Positions 1-12,300 of a stretch of 60,602 bases of DNA are shown one piece after another (position 1 is the stretch's first letter; every line of letters begins with the position of its first letter). A program made the position numbers and the translations under genes. Source of the stretch: Phoronis australis (taxonomy: Eukaryota > Phoronida > Phoronidae); the NCBI GenBank assembly GCA_002633005.1, contig NMRA01000086.1, positions 993,000 to 1,053,601 on the forward strand, given 5' to 3'. A model generated the notes under the pieces. That model saw only the letters and a list, made by a program, of their open reading frames with translations. It was not told the DNA's origin and did not search any database.

Positions 1-178
1 ATTCCGTGCGTTCACGATGGCACACGTAAGAATCCCAATCCAAATCCAAATAAAAATTAAAAGAAGCAGATTTTAAGCCGATTTATCCAAAAGTACATAT
101 GATACTAAGGATTTTCTCACGGTGTTCGTCCTATTTCACTCCCCTTGTTGCAGCACAGTTCACAGGCACCATTTGCTG

Positions 179-397
179 TTAGTGGCCAAGCGCTCCGATG
201 CCACATATGACCGTCAAAATGACGAAGAGACAGCACAGCACGCGGTCTATCACCTTAGCCATCATCTGCCATTCGCCGGACGGTTTCGACCCAGACTTCC
301 CGGTGTTGCTCTCAATGTCATTTAAGGTGGCCTCTTCGCTTTGTCGCGCAGGCCTCCTCCCCTCTACGCAGCAAAACGTCGCCAACCCGAAAATCAA
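179..397 (-). CDS. nAChR-like exon 9: short cytoplasmic loop, M4 and stop
   Basis: The acceptor TTACATTTCAG is followed by LIFGLATFCC, a short acidic/Ser-rich cytoplasmic loop, the amphipathic WQMMAKVIDRV and M4 (LCCLFVILTVICGIG), ending ALGH and TAA at 179-181. The WxxxAxVIDR motif before M4 is diagnostic of the family. The cytoplasmic loop is far shorter than in vertebrate subunits (often above 100 aa). Confidence 0.9.
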   Translation of the reverse strand: MIFGLATFCCVEGRRPARQSEEATLNDIESNTGKSGSKPSGEWQMMAKVIDRVLCCLFVILTVICGIGALGH

Positions 398-3300
398 CTG
401 AAATGTAAAGAAAATAGTAGAAAATGATGCAGCCTGATTATGTTCGATCAAGTTAGAAAGAACCATAGGAAGAGGTGAACATTGCATACGAAATAATTCA
501 ACTTCCCCCCCGGCGTCTTCATTTAGATGAGGCCAAAGTCCGAGGCTTCTGTCAAAAAATAAGTTTTGATTTAGGCCACATTTCGCTAAAAATTGATTTT
601 ATGTTTTTCCCCAATCTGTTCAGAAGTAATAGCTGGGATCGAAAAAACCGAAAATCCGTTATTTGTCAATATCAAGCTCACATTTGTCCCAAATTTTAAG
701 ACCTTGATTTCTAGCATCGACGAACTTTCATTTTTATAGATTCCCTGAAACTGCCTCTTAGTAGACTAAGGACAATGTGAAGCCAATTTCATACTTGTTA
801 GTGGCTTAAGTCAAAACTTATTTTTTGACAGAAAACAAGTGGTTAATCCTTCTGTAAGTGAACTGTTTTCCTCACCACGAATTGATATAACGGATCATCA
901 GGTGACTCGTTTTTGACCGATGTGCTAGTTGCGCGTAAAGGGAGGCAGAGTGACCTAGTAAGATAAGTGTCCGCTTCCTTTATTCAAGGTCGTGGGTTTG
1001 AGTGCCACTGGGGCACACTGATAAACCTTTGAGTCAGATCTCTAGCTCTTCAGACCAGTTTTTGAGCCTAGAAATTGTTCCAGGTGATCAGTGCATAAAT
1101 ATATGCCTTCGTTACCAGTGGTCATTTAGTAACATCGTCGAAAGTCGGAAGTGAGATTCGTCCAGGAACGGTTGTATGATTGGGCTAAAGTGTGTTTAAC
1201 AAGGAATAAACTACGGTAATCCTATACATTACAAGAGGGAGATTCAACGCCAATTAAATAATGCACAAATTGCTATACATTACGAATATTTTCGCAAATG
1301 GCAAAAATTACAAAAACAAAGTTTTGCCAGGAAAAAATATATGGAAAACGTGAGTCTCAGTCGGCAACCCATGGCCGACGGCCATTGAACTTATTGGGTC
1401 TACTGCCGTTACTTTTGACTAGAAAAAATTATCAGGGAGACAAGGGAACACGCGTGCACCGGGGGGGGGGGGGGNCTACCAAAATTCGGCGAATGCACAA
1501 TTCATTGCTCTGAATGTACCCAGTGAACCTTAGTAAAAGGTCTACATTCTCAAAAATTCGAGCCCCATTTTTAGCTGGGTGCGAGCGTGAGAAATCCTAA
1601 AAATCACAAAAAATTTTTTAAAAAGATTTGCAAATCTTCCAGAGAAGCAATCAGATATTCTGCGACAGTGCCGGCGGGCCGGCTATACCGAACAATTGGA
1701 CATCGGATCTAATTCTTATTTCTAATTAAGAACGTTCTTAATTTATGAAAAATATCAAATTAGGGTTTTCTAAATTGAATTACGGCTCGTTCATTACCGC
1801 AGTAATCACGACTGTGTCTTTGGGCCCTTAGGCCAAGCATAAGTCTGGACTTCATATGTCATATTTTCGAGAATTTCCTTTTACACTTGTGCACGTACAT
1901 GTATCAACAGTATTCATTTTCTAAATTTCTTGGAAACTAGGAGCAAAGACTGCTTTGATCATTTTAGATTGAAAGAGCACATTTATTATACACTATATTT
2001 GCTTCCTGCTTGCTGCGGTTACAGTTTGCGTCAAGTTACGTCGAAACTTTCAGAAAAATTAAACTGAAATGCAACATTTTGGAAACTCCGAAATTCGTTG
2101 TTTCCTGAAATCTATAATATTTTTTCAAATTAAAACTCTTCTCAAATAACAGGCCGTTTGAGATTCCACATAGTATCTTATTATAAATAAGAATGAATTT
2201 TAGACTGATACCTGTCTCATTTTATCGGGAATCACGCTTGACAAAGATGAATTATACCACATGTTAAGCACCAGCACTGAACACGTGATCGAGATGCTAA
2301 CCAATAACAGGTTGATTTCCACGAGTCTTCCTGAAAATATAAATGATTTTTGATATTTGCAAACATTCACCAAACACATGTATGGGAAGTAGTTGAACAG
2401 CAGAAACATCAAAACGATGTCAGATGGCAGGCATCTCTACAGCGCCGATCAATTACCACACGATCGATTCTTGGGTTCCTCGTTAAGTCATGTTTAGTCA
2501 CGTGATTGTAAAAGTGATATTGATTGATAAAGTCGGCTGCAGGTTATAGAGACATTGTTCAGGCTTACCTGAAGTTTATCTGATAATGTAGTTACACTTG
2601 TATCAATTATGAAAATTCAGATGCGAAACAGTGCCTTTTTCAGTGAATTTTGTAAACTTAAATGAGAAATGAGCATACAAAACAAGTAATAAATTAAGTA
2701 AACAGACACTTGACGTCATTCCACTTTAAGGCACGTTGACTGGACTCCTGCTAATCAACACTTTATAGTTCCTTGTTTGTATTGTATATTTTTTGTTGAA
2801 AAACATGTTTGTCTTATTAACATAGAGGCACGTGAAATGTTATTATTGGCACTTCGTGAAGTGGGCTTGCATATATTCAACTTCTCATGTTAACACTCCC
2901 CATGCAAAAATAGACTGGAGTAGAGAGCTCTGTTTTGCACCGTTTTTGCTGAAATCGATAATCACTTTCACAATTTAAATAAATACTGATACAAAGACAT
3001 GCTGAAATTTGCTATCCTTTTCTTAACTTGTATAAAAGAACTCTAAGCAAATGGGTCGTGTTAATCAAACTCTCACAATTCAACAGGCATTTACGAAAGT
3101 TTCGAAAAGTAGACACACGAACAAATAAAGAGTTGACCGTTTGAGTCGAATCAAACTTACAAAATGACGAAATCAAATTGGTGGTTAGTAGAAGGAATGC
3201 AACCTCTTTACATCCGGAACATGAACATCGTGAATTTGAATGATTAACAATGCAAAGGTATTAATCCCAGACCGTTCATTTCCATAACTGACATTGGTTT

Positions 3301-6300
3301 CGAACATACAACAGTTGGCACCACCAGTGATTGGTATAAATGAAGCCAATATTTAACTTATGGTTGACTTCATTTGCTTATACGCCCAAGGGAGGATATT
3401 CTTTTCTATATGACTATGAAGAAGTTTGAGACTTCTTTACTATGACTGAGTACATCGGTTGTAAGTTGCATTTCAGGCGTTGAATAAGAATAAAGTTTAC
3501 TGTAAAACAACGCTTACCGAGTTTCCCGGAAGTAGCGTTGTTCCTCAAAGCAGCCAGCATTATCAACACGCCAACACCTACAACAGATGGAAAGATTTGA
3601 AAGTATACGCGACAACCTGTTTCGGAGGGTAGCTACACAAATACTACTCCTCTCAGGGCTGATAAGAAATCTAAGATTCAAAAAAGTGTTCAGTTTCTGA
3701 GGGAGGAGTCATGAATCATACCCGGTGCTTACGAAGAAACGCACTTTTGCTACGCCTGCCAAAGTCGAGGGTATAGTAAATTATCATCTTTTATTCCCAT
3801 CAACCTTTCACTTAAATTGTTCAGACGAAGGGGTCCCCTGCCACTTGTAACGACCTGCCTTCAACTCGGGTGGGCCGTTTGATGCCAGAGACATGCCAGT
3901 CTATAAATTTAGCAACCATTGTGTGGTGTTCAGGATATCTGCTCTTACGGAGATGTTGCATTGTACTGTTTTAAAAAATAAACCAAGCCACCCTAACAAC
4001 ACGACTGCCGTACTCAAAAACGTAGTTCCTTCATTTATAAACACGGCTCACGTACTCCAATAACTCAGTTCCCCAAATGACAAACCTAACTCGCACGACC
4101 GCCAGGCACGTCTCACTAACCACTAAACACGGTGCCAGACTCACAAAACGCGGCTTATGCACCCCAAAAATCGTTTCCGGACTCAACAGAACAGCTCACT
4201 CTGTACCGTGTTTGTAGAGCAGTTTTCATTCGTAAAGAAATTATGTTTATCATGAGTTTGTCAGTCGTGTTGTTCGGGTGGCCTGCAAATAGCATGCCTT
4301 CCTTTGTCAGTCGAGTTGTTCGGGTAGCCTGTAAATAGTATGCCTTCCGTAGCGCGAAAGTTATATTGCGACATCCGCCATTTTGTATGAGCAAAGGTGT
4401 ATCAACTCGTCCTACGGATATTGTCGCTCGAACAACATGTGTCGAGAACGACAATATAAGTCACAAGAAGGCATCAATAAAAAGCGGTCACATAATTTTA
4501 AATAACTCAAGGACAAAGCATTAGCTCACGAAACAAAATATATATTCATAAACCTCATCTGATAAGTATTAGGTTTGAAACAAATTCAAAGCAAAGTATT
4601 GTCACTTTTTAATAATAAACCTGAAGACGTATTTATCACAGGGAAACGATCTTGATTCCAGGAAATATCACCTACTGATACAACTGTTATCAGGGCATTT
4701 CCTGTACTCAGGTGTGACCTCCGTGGCGCTCAGCTATTCTAAAACCTCGTCAGAGTGCATTTCAGCTGGCTCATTCGTGTACATGTATGTACAGTATATC
4801 GTGGACTGCTCGTTTTTACAACTTTGTCAGTTCAGCTGAAAACTATGTGCACCTGTGCAAACGGTGCAGTGATATCTCAAACTACTGAACTAAGTCCTCT
4901 TGACAATATGTTGCTAATCATCATTTAGCATTGTTTCGGGTTGGCAAATTTTGAATTTTTATATCCTTCTATGAAAAAAAATCCTTTCTAAAATCTTTCG
5001 CGTGACTTTTGGGAGTTACTTAAGCAGGCCCGTAGGAAAGTTAGCAATAATGCTGGCATAAAGTAATTCGACTTCACCAAACGTCTCCCCATGTGATCCT
5101 AAGTTTCTAGATTCTCGACCCTGTCGCCATTACTTCCGCCCCCAAACTTTAACTAGATCAGACCACCTTCAGACTAGAACGCGTTACGCGTACAGAACGC
5201 GTTACGCGTATAGGACGCGTTACGCATATAGGGTATGATTTTGACCGTAAGGTCGCCAAAAGATGGATTTCCCAACCAAAATCATTGTTTAGGTTTGCTT
5301 GTGCAAAAGTAATACGAGAAACACCCACTGAGGATTGCGAAATCAAAACGTGAAGTAGAATCACGAGCTCGAAATTAGGTAGACGCAACGTCGTCTCGCA
5401 GGTCACTGAAGCACAATTAATTTCATATAAGACAAGCCTCCACGATTGTCTAAAATCGTAAACAGTCGATTTTCATAAAGACATGAACATGAAGAAAAAA
5501 AACCACGTAACCTTTGTTACGAGAAGAAAATAACCTTGACACCTTGGTCCGGCATATGGCAAACATTACTATATTTAAAGGCACACACGATGAGTTTTTT
5601 AGTTAACTGGAGGTTGTTATTTTTACAAGATATTTTTGAAACGGGTAATTCAATGTATATGTCATGCGCAAAGATACATGTACTGTACTTGGTGGGTCAG
5701 AGCAAGGGAAATCGAATTTTTTTCGGAATTATTTTCATGTTAGAGTGAATTGTAGTTCGTTCCAGTGAGTAGCCTGTTACTGCTTAATGCCCTTCAGAAA
5801 TCTCTATTTACGATTGCCAGTACGTGTATTTTGAGCACCTCAATCCGTTCGAAATGTACGCTGCACACGAATCATAAAAGTACATGTATCCCCAACAATC
5901 TGGTTGACACGTGATAACGACCTTCAAAAAATATTTTTTGAATTCTTTGTAATGGGTGTAAATATTTTAACTGTTGTAAAACTACCATTTACAAGTAGCG
6001 GTTCCCAAGTTCTTCAAACTCTCATTCGTTCGATGGCGTTAAATGCTATCGTCCGAATGAGGGTTTCTTGATGTGAAAGGCTATATCATTGAACATCTGG
6101 AAAAGAGTCAGTTAATACCATCAAGAGGGGAAATTTCTTAACATAAAATTTAACACGATTTTAGAAAAAACAGGAAACGTGAGGAAATTGCTTCTATGGT
6201 TGAGACCCCCTCCATGAGCGGTCCTTAACAAAAAAGGATACAAATACTGAAAAGCAGGAAAATGTTTGCCATGTCGTATGCCATCAACGGGACCCCTTCA

Positions 6301-9300
6301 ACGGCTGGGATCTCTAAATACGAAAAAGAAAAAAATTCCAAATGACCATAAATTGGTGCCATCATCAACACTCCTCTCCTCTCAGTCTCCCAAATTACAT
6401 TCATCGCCAGAAAGGGTTCGCTGGAGAAATGCAAAAAATCTGGACCAGTTTGCTCTCGATAACCTGTGCATGGCAAGTTTTATCGGACATTTTTTGAAGC
6501 ACACGTGTATGCATGTAACGATCCCCGTTTTAAATACAATTTTAAGTCAAAGAATGCAGTCAATGTTTACATTTACCTAAAGTCACCTTTTCCCTTGATT
6601 CTGGAGGCAGTAGGAACACCGTGGGGATCAAGAACACGAGGCAGGCCACAACGATAAGCTCTGAAACTGAACTGGCTTCTGGTTCTTTCGATTTCGATGC
6701 CTTCACCTTGTTTTTTCTCAGATGAAAATCGTACGTGATATCTTCGTACGGCTCAGGGCAGCATGAGTATCGAATCACATGTTTGGTGCCTTTAGCCTTT
6801 AAAACGGTCCAACCTGGATGGGCATTGAATTCCTCCATATCAACATGTGGAAGATTGTTGTAGTGAGAAAGCGTCACCTATTGGGAGAAGTTCAAACTGT
6901 TTGCAACCTATCGAACACTACTACCGTTTTCACTCCTTCAGGGCTCTACGGATGTTCTCACGAGTTGTATATCATTTCCCATCTACAGCAGTCACTTTCT
7001 TGCGAACAAATTTCTTCTCTCGTGAGTTACAATTCTCAAAAGGCAGGAGCAAACAGGAGCTTGGTACAGAATTGGTCATAAACAGCTGGTCATGAATGAC
7101 AACACTGTTTGAGTTGTTCTTTACAAGGATAGAATAGTGTTTACAAAAAATAGTTGTGCCGCGTGAGAAGAATATGCATATTGCGTTCATGAATAAAAAT
7201 CAGTGCTGGTGAGTGAAAAAGCTCATGTCGTTCGTGAGGTAAAATGACTAACATTTCTAAAAACGCTTGACAAACATTTTTATAGAAATTTCCTACATAG
7301 GTATTTTCGTTAATCAGGCAGTTGTGGTTTTGGTCAGAAATAGTTCCGTCATTCAGTCATATCACATTTTAACCCTAGGTTCAGTGTTATAGAATTAAAC
7401 AACGAACTTCATGATTTACCAAATTCCCGTTGTAGACCCACGATCCAAACTTCAAATGACATTTCTGATCATCTTTAACATTTCCTTGGTCATCCCTGTC
7501 AATAGTACAGTGCGCGTGCAGCGAAACCCGTGGTAAGTACATGATTGAACCATCATGGCTGACTACCACCATTGTATTCATCACACCATGCTCTGGCTCG
7601 ATGCTAGGGCAAGATAAAGGAGGGTCATTACATCGTGTTAGACCAATCAGAACATTCGAAATGTAGGTCTATACCGGACACATTTTCCGCATATACGACC
7701 GGACAGTACATTTGGGAATACCATAACTTTCCCTTACTTTCTTAAAGGCGAAGGCAAAACCTTTTTTCGAGTCAGTCAACATGCCACAGTGTTGCTGCGT
7801 TCCGGGATGTACTAATTATCGTCTCACGGATAGAGGAACAACCGTCCCACATGCCCGAGTGTCCCGCGACACACTCTCACAGACTAGTGACCTGAGCACA
7901 CAGACTGGTTGCACCCTGCCGTGTGACTGCCTAGCCACACACCTGACACCTTCTTATTAGCTCCAATACTTTAGACATGCCCACAATAAACTTATCTAAG
8001 TTTGGCTCACCGATCTGTTCATTGAACAACGAACTGTCCTCTTTAGTGGGTGTCGAACGGGGCCTGTATTCACTCCCACTACTCAACATCGCAGCAGGGC
8101 TGCTTATAGGCTTTGGGCCATGATAAGTATAACCCGGTACGCAGCAACAGTGTGGCATGTTGACTTACTCGTAAACAAAAGCAAACGACGACCGAACTTA
8201 TCAAAACCGAGGTAGATCAATGACTGACTCGGCAGCTCTCACAGGCAAACTATATGAAAAGAAATTGGCACGAAATTCTTGCCTCCCAAAACGTCACTTC
8301 CGGAGTAGAGATCGAATAATTAAGTAAATTACAAAAAGCCGTAATTAAGTGAAAAATATGTCTGGGATAATCAACGAACCTTATTTTTGCTAAAAATGAC
8401 ACGATTGAGAAAGGTTGCCTTCGCCTTTAAGAAATGGACAGCAAAAGCGCAAACAAAGAAAAATTTCTACAACAAACTACATCCCATACGGATAATCATG
8501 CATAAAAATGCTGTGTATTGATCCTCCTGGTTTCAGCTACAGTATTGATAAACCATAGCGTATATTGGGTATATTCGGTACTTCCAATCATACACCAGGG
8601 CTTATCTGCCAAAAACTACGGTAGTTTATGTCATCACGTCTTAATCTTGCGTCTGATCGATTTACATAGTCTGTTACTCTATAATAGAAATGTCGTCTTC
8701 CAATTTGTCTTTCAGAGAGTTTCGATTTTCTTCGAAGATCTTCCATCTATTCCATGATTTAAATCAAAGGGCAGAATAGATCCGTGACGAAAGAATTATT
8801 CGACAGAGAGACTAATTATTAAGTGCTAAACTTGTTTGAGTGCTCTTAATCAATTATTAAGTGAATGAACCAAATTCTCATGAAATAACCCAATAGCTAG
8901 ATTAAAATCGATTGTTGCTGCCGTCACCATTTTCTGAGCATAAATCAAACAGGCTGTCTGGCTCGATGCCAGAGGGTTTATACTGCAGCTTGACAAAAAG
9001 TTTCATCAGCCCACTTAAAGCTGCAGCTTTGTCCTGGCGTGTTTCAAGGAGCTAGCGTTTTCCAGAGATACCGGTAATAAAGTGTTGTCGGTTTTTATAA
9101 AGGCGTCACTAACTTTATTTTTGTTTATGCTCTATGTTTGATGCAAATAGTGCCAATGCTGTTGTCGTTTTAATCTGTCTTGATTTAATGTTCCCATCCA
9201 TTCTAGCATACTGTAACTGTACCTGTTATACAACTTGATGTCAGGGAGCCAAACGTCGCTGTTGGGAACCATTAAGCTATCGATGTCGTCGTATTCGGAA

Positions 9301-12300
9301 ACGTTCCAGCGCAACGAAGTATCAGTCCACGTCTGACATGTAATTTCACACACAAAATATGTGAACGTTAAGGATTTGACACCAGCTTCTCAAAACACAA
9401 AATACGAAAAAATATAATAAATTCAACGATGAATTAAAACTGTCTACAACTCTCTTTTAAGAGAGTTTAAAAACACGAAACCACGTTTAAGTGTCCTGAA
9501 TATAACAGAAAAGCACAACATACAAAATGGGTTTTATTGCGTTTGCATTTCTCTTATTAGTTCTGAAGATTTGACCTATCGGATCATCAGATGGGACCTG
9601 AAATACACCAGAGAGTCGCACTTTGTGTAACACAATTCTTTGGCCTACAAAGGTTTGACAAAATTCGGTATAATTTTTCGTCTCTCGTCTTTGTTACCTC
9701 ATTATGGATGCCTTTTTGGAATGATAATAGCGATAATCTCGTTTACATAAAAATGTGCCGACAAAACCCACAGCACAAAAAGACTGCGAACATAAACCAT
9801 TACATGTATAAAGCGTATCGCACAGTGCGGTCGATTGTCACAGAACACAAGCGTGAGAGAATGAGATTTGACAAAGAACGACATTGACATACCCTTATGC
9901 GTGCATAACGGAAAGGTATTTTGTTGTGCTGACTTCTTTGATGCTCCATTAAATATACATACATGTACGTACAGTATAGCCAACGTCGGGAATAAATCTA
10001 CTGAAAAATTATACTGGTGCGTTCAATGAAACGCATTTAGGCATGGAGTTGATCACTTTGTAAACTGGAGAGCAGCACTCAAGATTATGTAGGAGATTAT
10101 CTACAAGTCTGCACAGTACAATTTGCAAAATATCTAACTAAGTATACAATTTTGATTCTGCAAAAGTGCATATTTCATGAAAGCAGAAATTCCGTAGAAT
10201 TTGAATGTTGACTTTATACCAATCTGCCACTAATTACGTCATGTAACCCTGTCCTTTTAGGAAAATTTAGCGAAAAGGAAGGTACGTTCATAGCAAAACA
10301 TCATGATAAATGACAAGACCAAATTTCATATGAAATAAATGCTCAAGACAAAAATCTCAAAAATGCTGTTACAGTTTTCAAAATGATCATTTCGTTTTCG
10401 TTTAATGAAATTTTAAAAAATGTTCAAAAACATCAAAAAAGTCCTGGAAAATTTCAAAAACAATCCCTGGCAGCTTTTGGTGGAATAGTGTATTGAACAT
10501 AATATCTGAAACTTTCATGTGGGGGATCCAATCAGTATTCCTGAGATACGATGTTCTAAAGCTAGTCAAAACTGGACATTTTGGAGAATCCTACACCACC
10601 TTATAACCCCACACGTGTGTTGTTACCGTACCATTTGAATCCACGCGTGCAGCACCAGTGATTGTTGTTCGGTGTTCTGAAAATAAACATCAAAACAAAA
10701 TGCTGTTAGAGACGTCAGGACCATAGAATTGCTTTTAATGGGTTAAGCAAATATTATTCATTGGTGGCGTATTGTGTGTACTCTAAGTCATTTTTTGTTC
10801 TCAAAAATCAACGTCAGTGTGACGGACATGATGATTGGGGAAACGTTAAAAAGGCAAATCGGTATAGTGTCAGAAAGGTCAAATGTGTTATAGATATTCT
10901 ACAAATCACAGTATAAGCTAGTAATGTGCCCGTAGACACATCAGACATTGAAATTCCGACCTGGATAAAAAAGGATAAAAGAACCTATTTCTTCAGAAGA
11001 CTGACCGTTTTATGAATAATGGTTTACCGTTAGAACATAATTAGAGTAGCCAACATGAAGATTCCAATTTTTGCATTTTAATAACCACAAGTTACAGAAA
11101 TGAGAGCGGTGAAGAATTCATGAATATCTCGAAACAAAGACATACTTTCGGTACATGAAGGTATACACACGTGTAGCGATAATGAACAAAAATACACTGA
11201 CAAAACGTTTACACGCTTGTTGAGCACGGGCGCAAATTCTCCAACCTTAGTGAGATTTCCACGTGATCCTCCGATTCGCACATATTCGCACCAGTTTGAT
11301 ATAGACTATCCAAAGAACACAGGCTAGTGATCAGAATTAAACGGCATTTGTTTCATCTCATTTCATTACAACTCTCTAGACCGCCCCCCCTTTATTAAAG
11401 TCAAAAGCTTACCAGCGCTTCTAAATTGACAACTTTGAGTCGAAGTGATAGCTGAACGGGCTTGTGCCTGGCGGCTGGACGAATGTCTCTACTGTAATCG
11501 TTCAAAAGATCTCTCAGAAGTCGTTTTTCAGTCTTCACATCGTCGCAATGGGCTACTAGAAACAGGGTGAGTTCTGTTAACTGTAGGCCAACTGATTAGA
11601 AATAAACATGTTAGTCGCCGATAGCTGACCATGACGTGCAGGGAGTGTGAACAAAACGTCTGCCGCACTCATGAAGATAAATCCTAATTTTTAAATAGGG
11701 ACTCGAATTACGTTTCCCATCAGCTCAGATCACCGACTCATGAGCTCGTGAGCTTGTACCTTGTTGTACAGTCAATGAGCACCGTTTGGGAGTCGGAAGC
11801 TGTAAAGTTTTTTGATAATGGGTGAACCGAGTTCACTGGCTCCGAAGCCGTGCTTATAAGTAAAGAATTAAGTTCACTAGTGCGACAATCGTGTTGTTGT
11901 CAGGGCTTGTCACATGCCTGTTTTCTGACCTAAAGAAAAATTTTGCGAAATCTACATGAGGTATATACTTTCAATTCGAAACTAAAAGACATATTCTGAT
12001 GGATAAGTGATAGATGTGAAGAAATCATGTAACTCTCACATCCTTCAGTTACAAACGCAGACGTGTTTTAAAAAATTACCGTTGCGTGGATTACCGTCAT
12101 TCATGGTTGACACCGTCTATAAGACCTGTAATGAGTGTCACTTGTATGCACAAGTATGTGCGGCTATTTGGAGCTCAAGTAGGCATAACGAAAATGTAAT
12201 TTTGTGACAGGTTATAAACATAATATTTGATTTGTAACCCGTGACAAAACAAATACAATCCAACCTATAATTTCGTTACAATGCAGTTGGTAAGTCATAC

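Larger units (their letters stand above)
3578..6576. other. nAChR-like intron 6, mostly unannotated
   Basis: Apart from the two tandem repeats listed, I see no coding exon. A loose array of TCAC-rich degenerate sequence lies at about 4000-4160. Confidence 0.5.

Noticed and set aside
2331-2370. A 40-bp intron inside exon 8 (GTGAATG to TTTTCAG)
   Set aside because: Too short for the introns seen here and the donor phase does not fit the acceptor.
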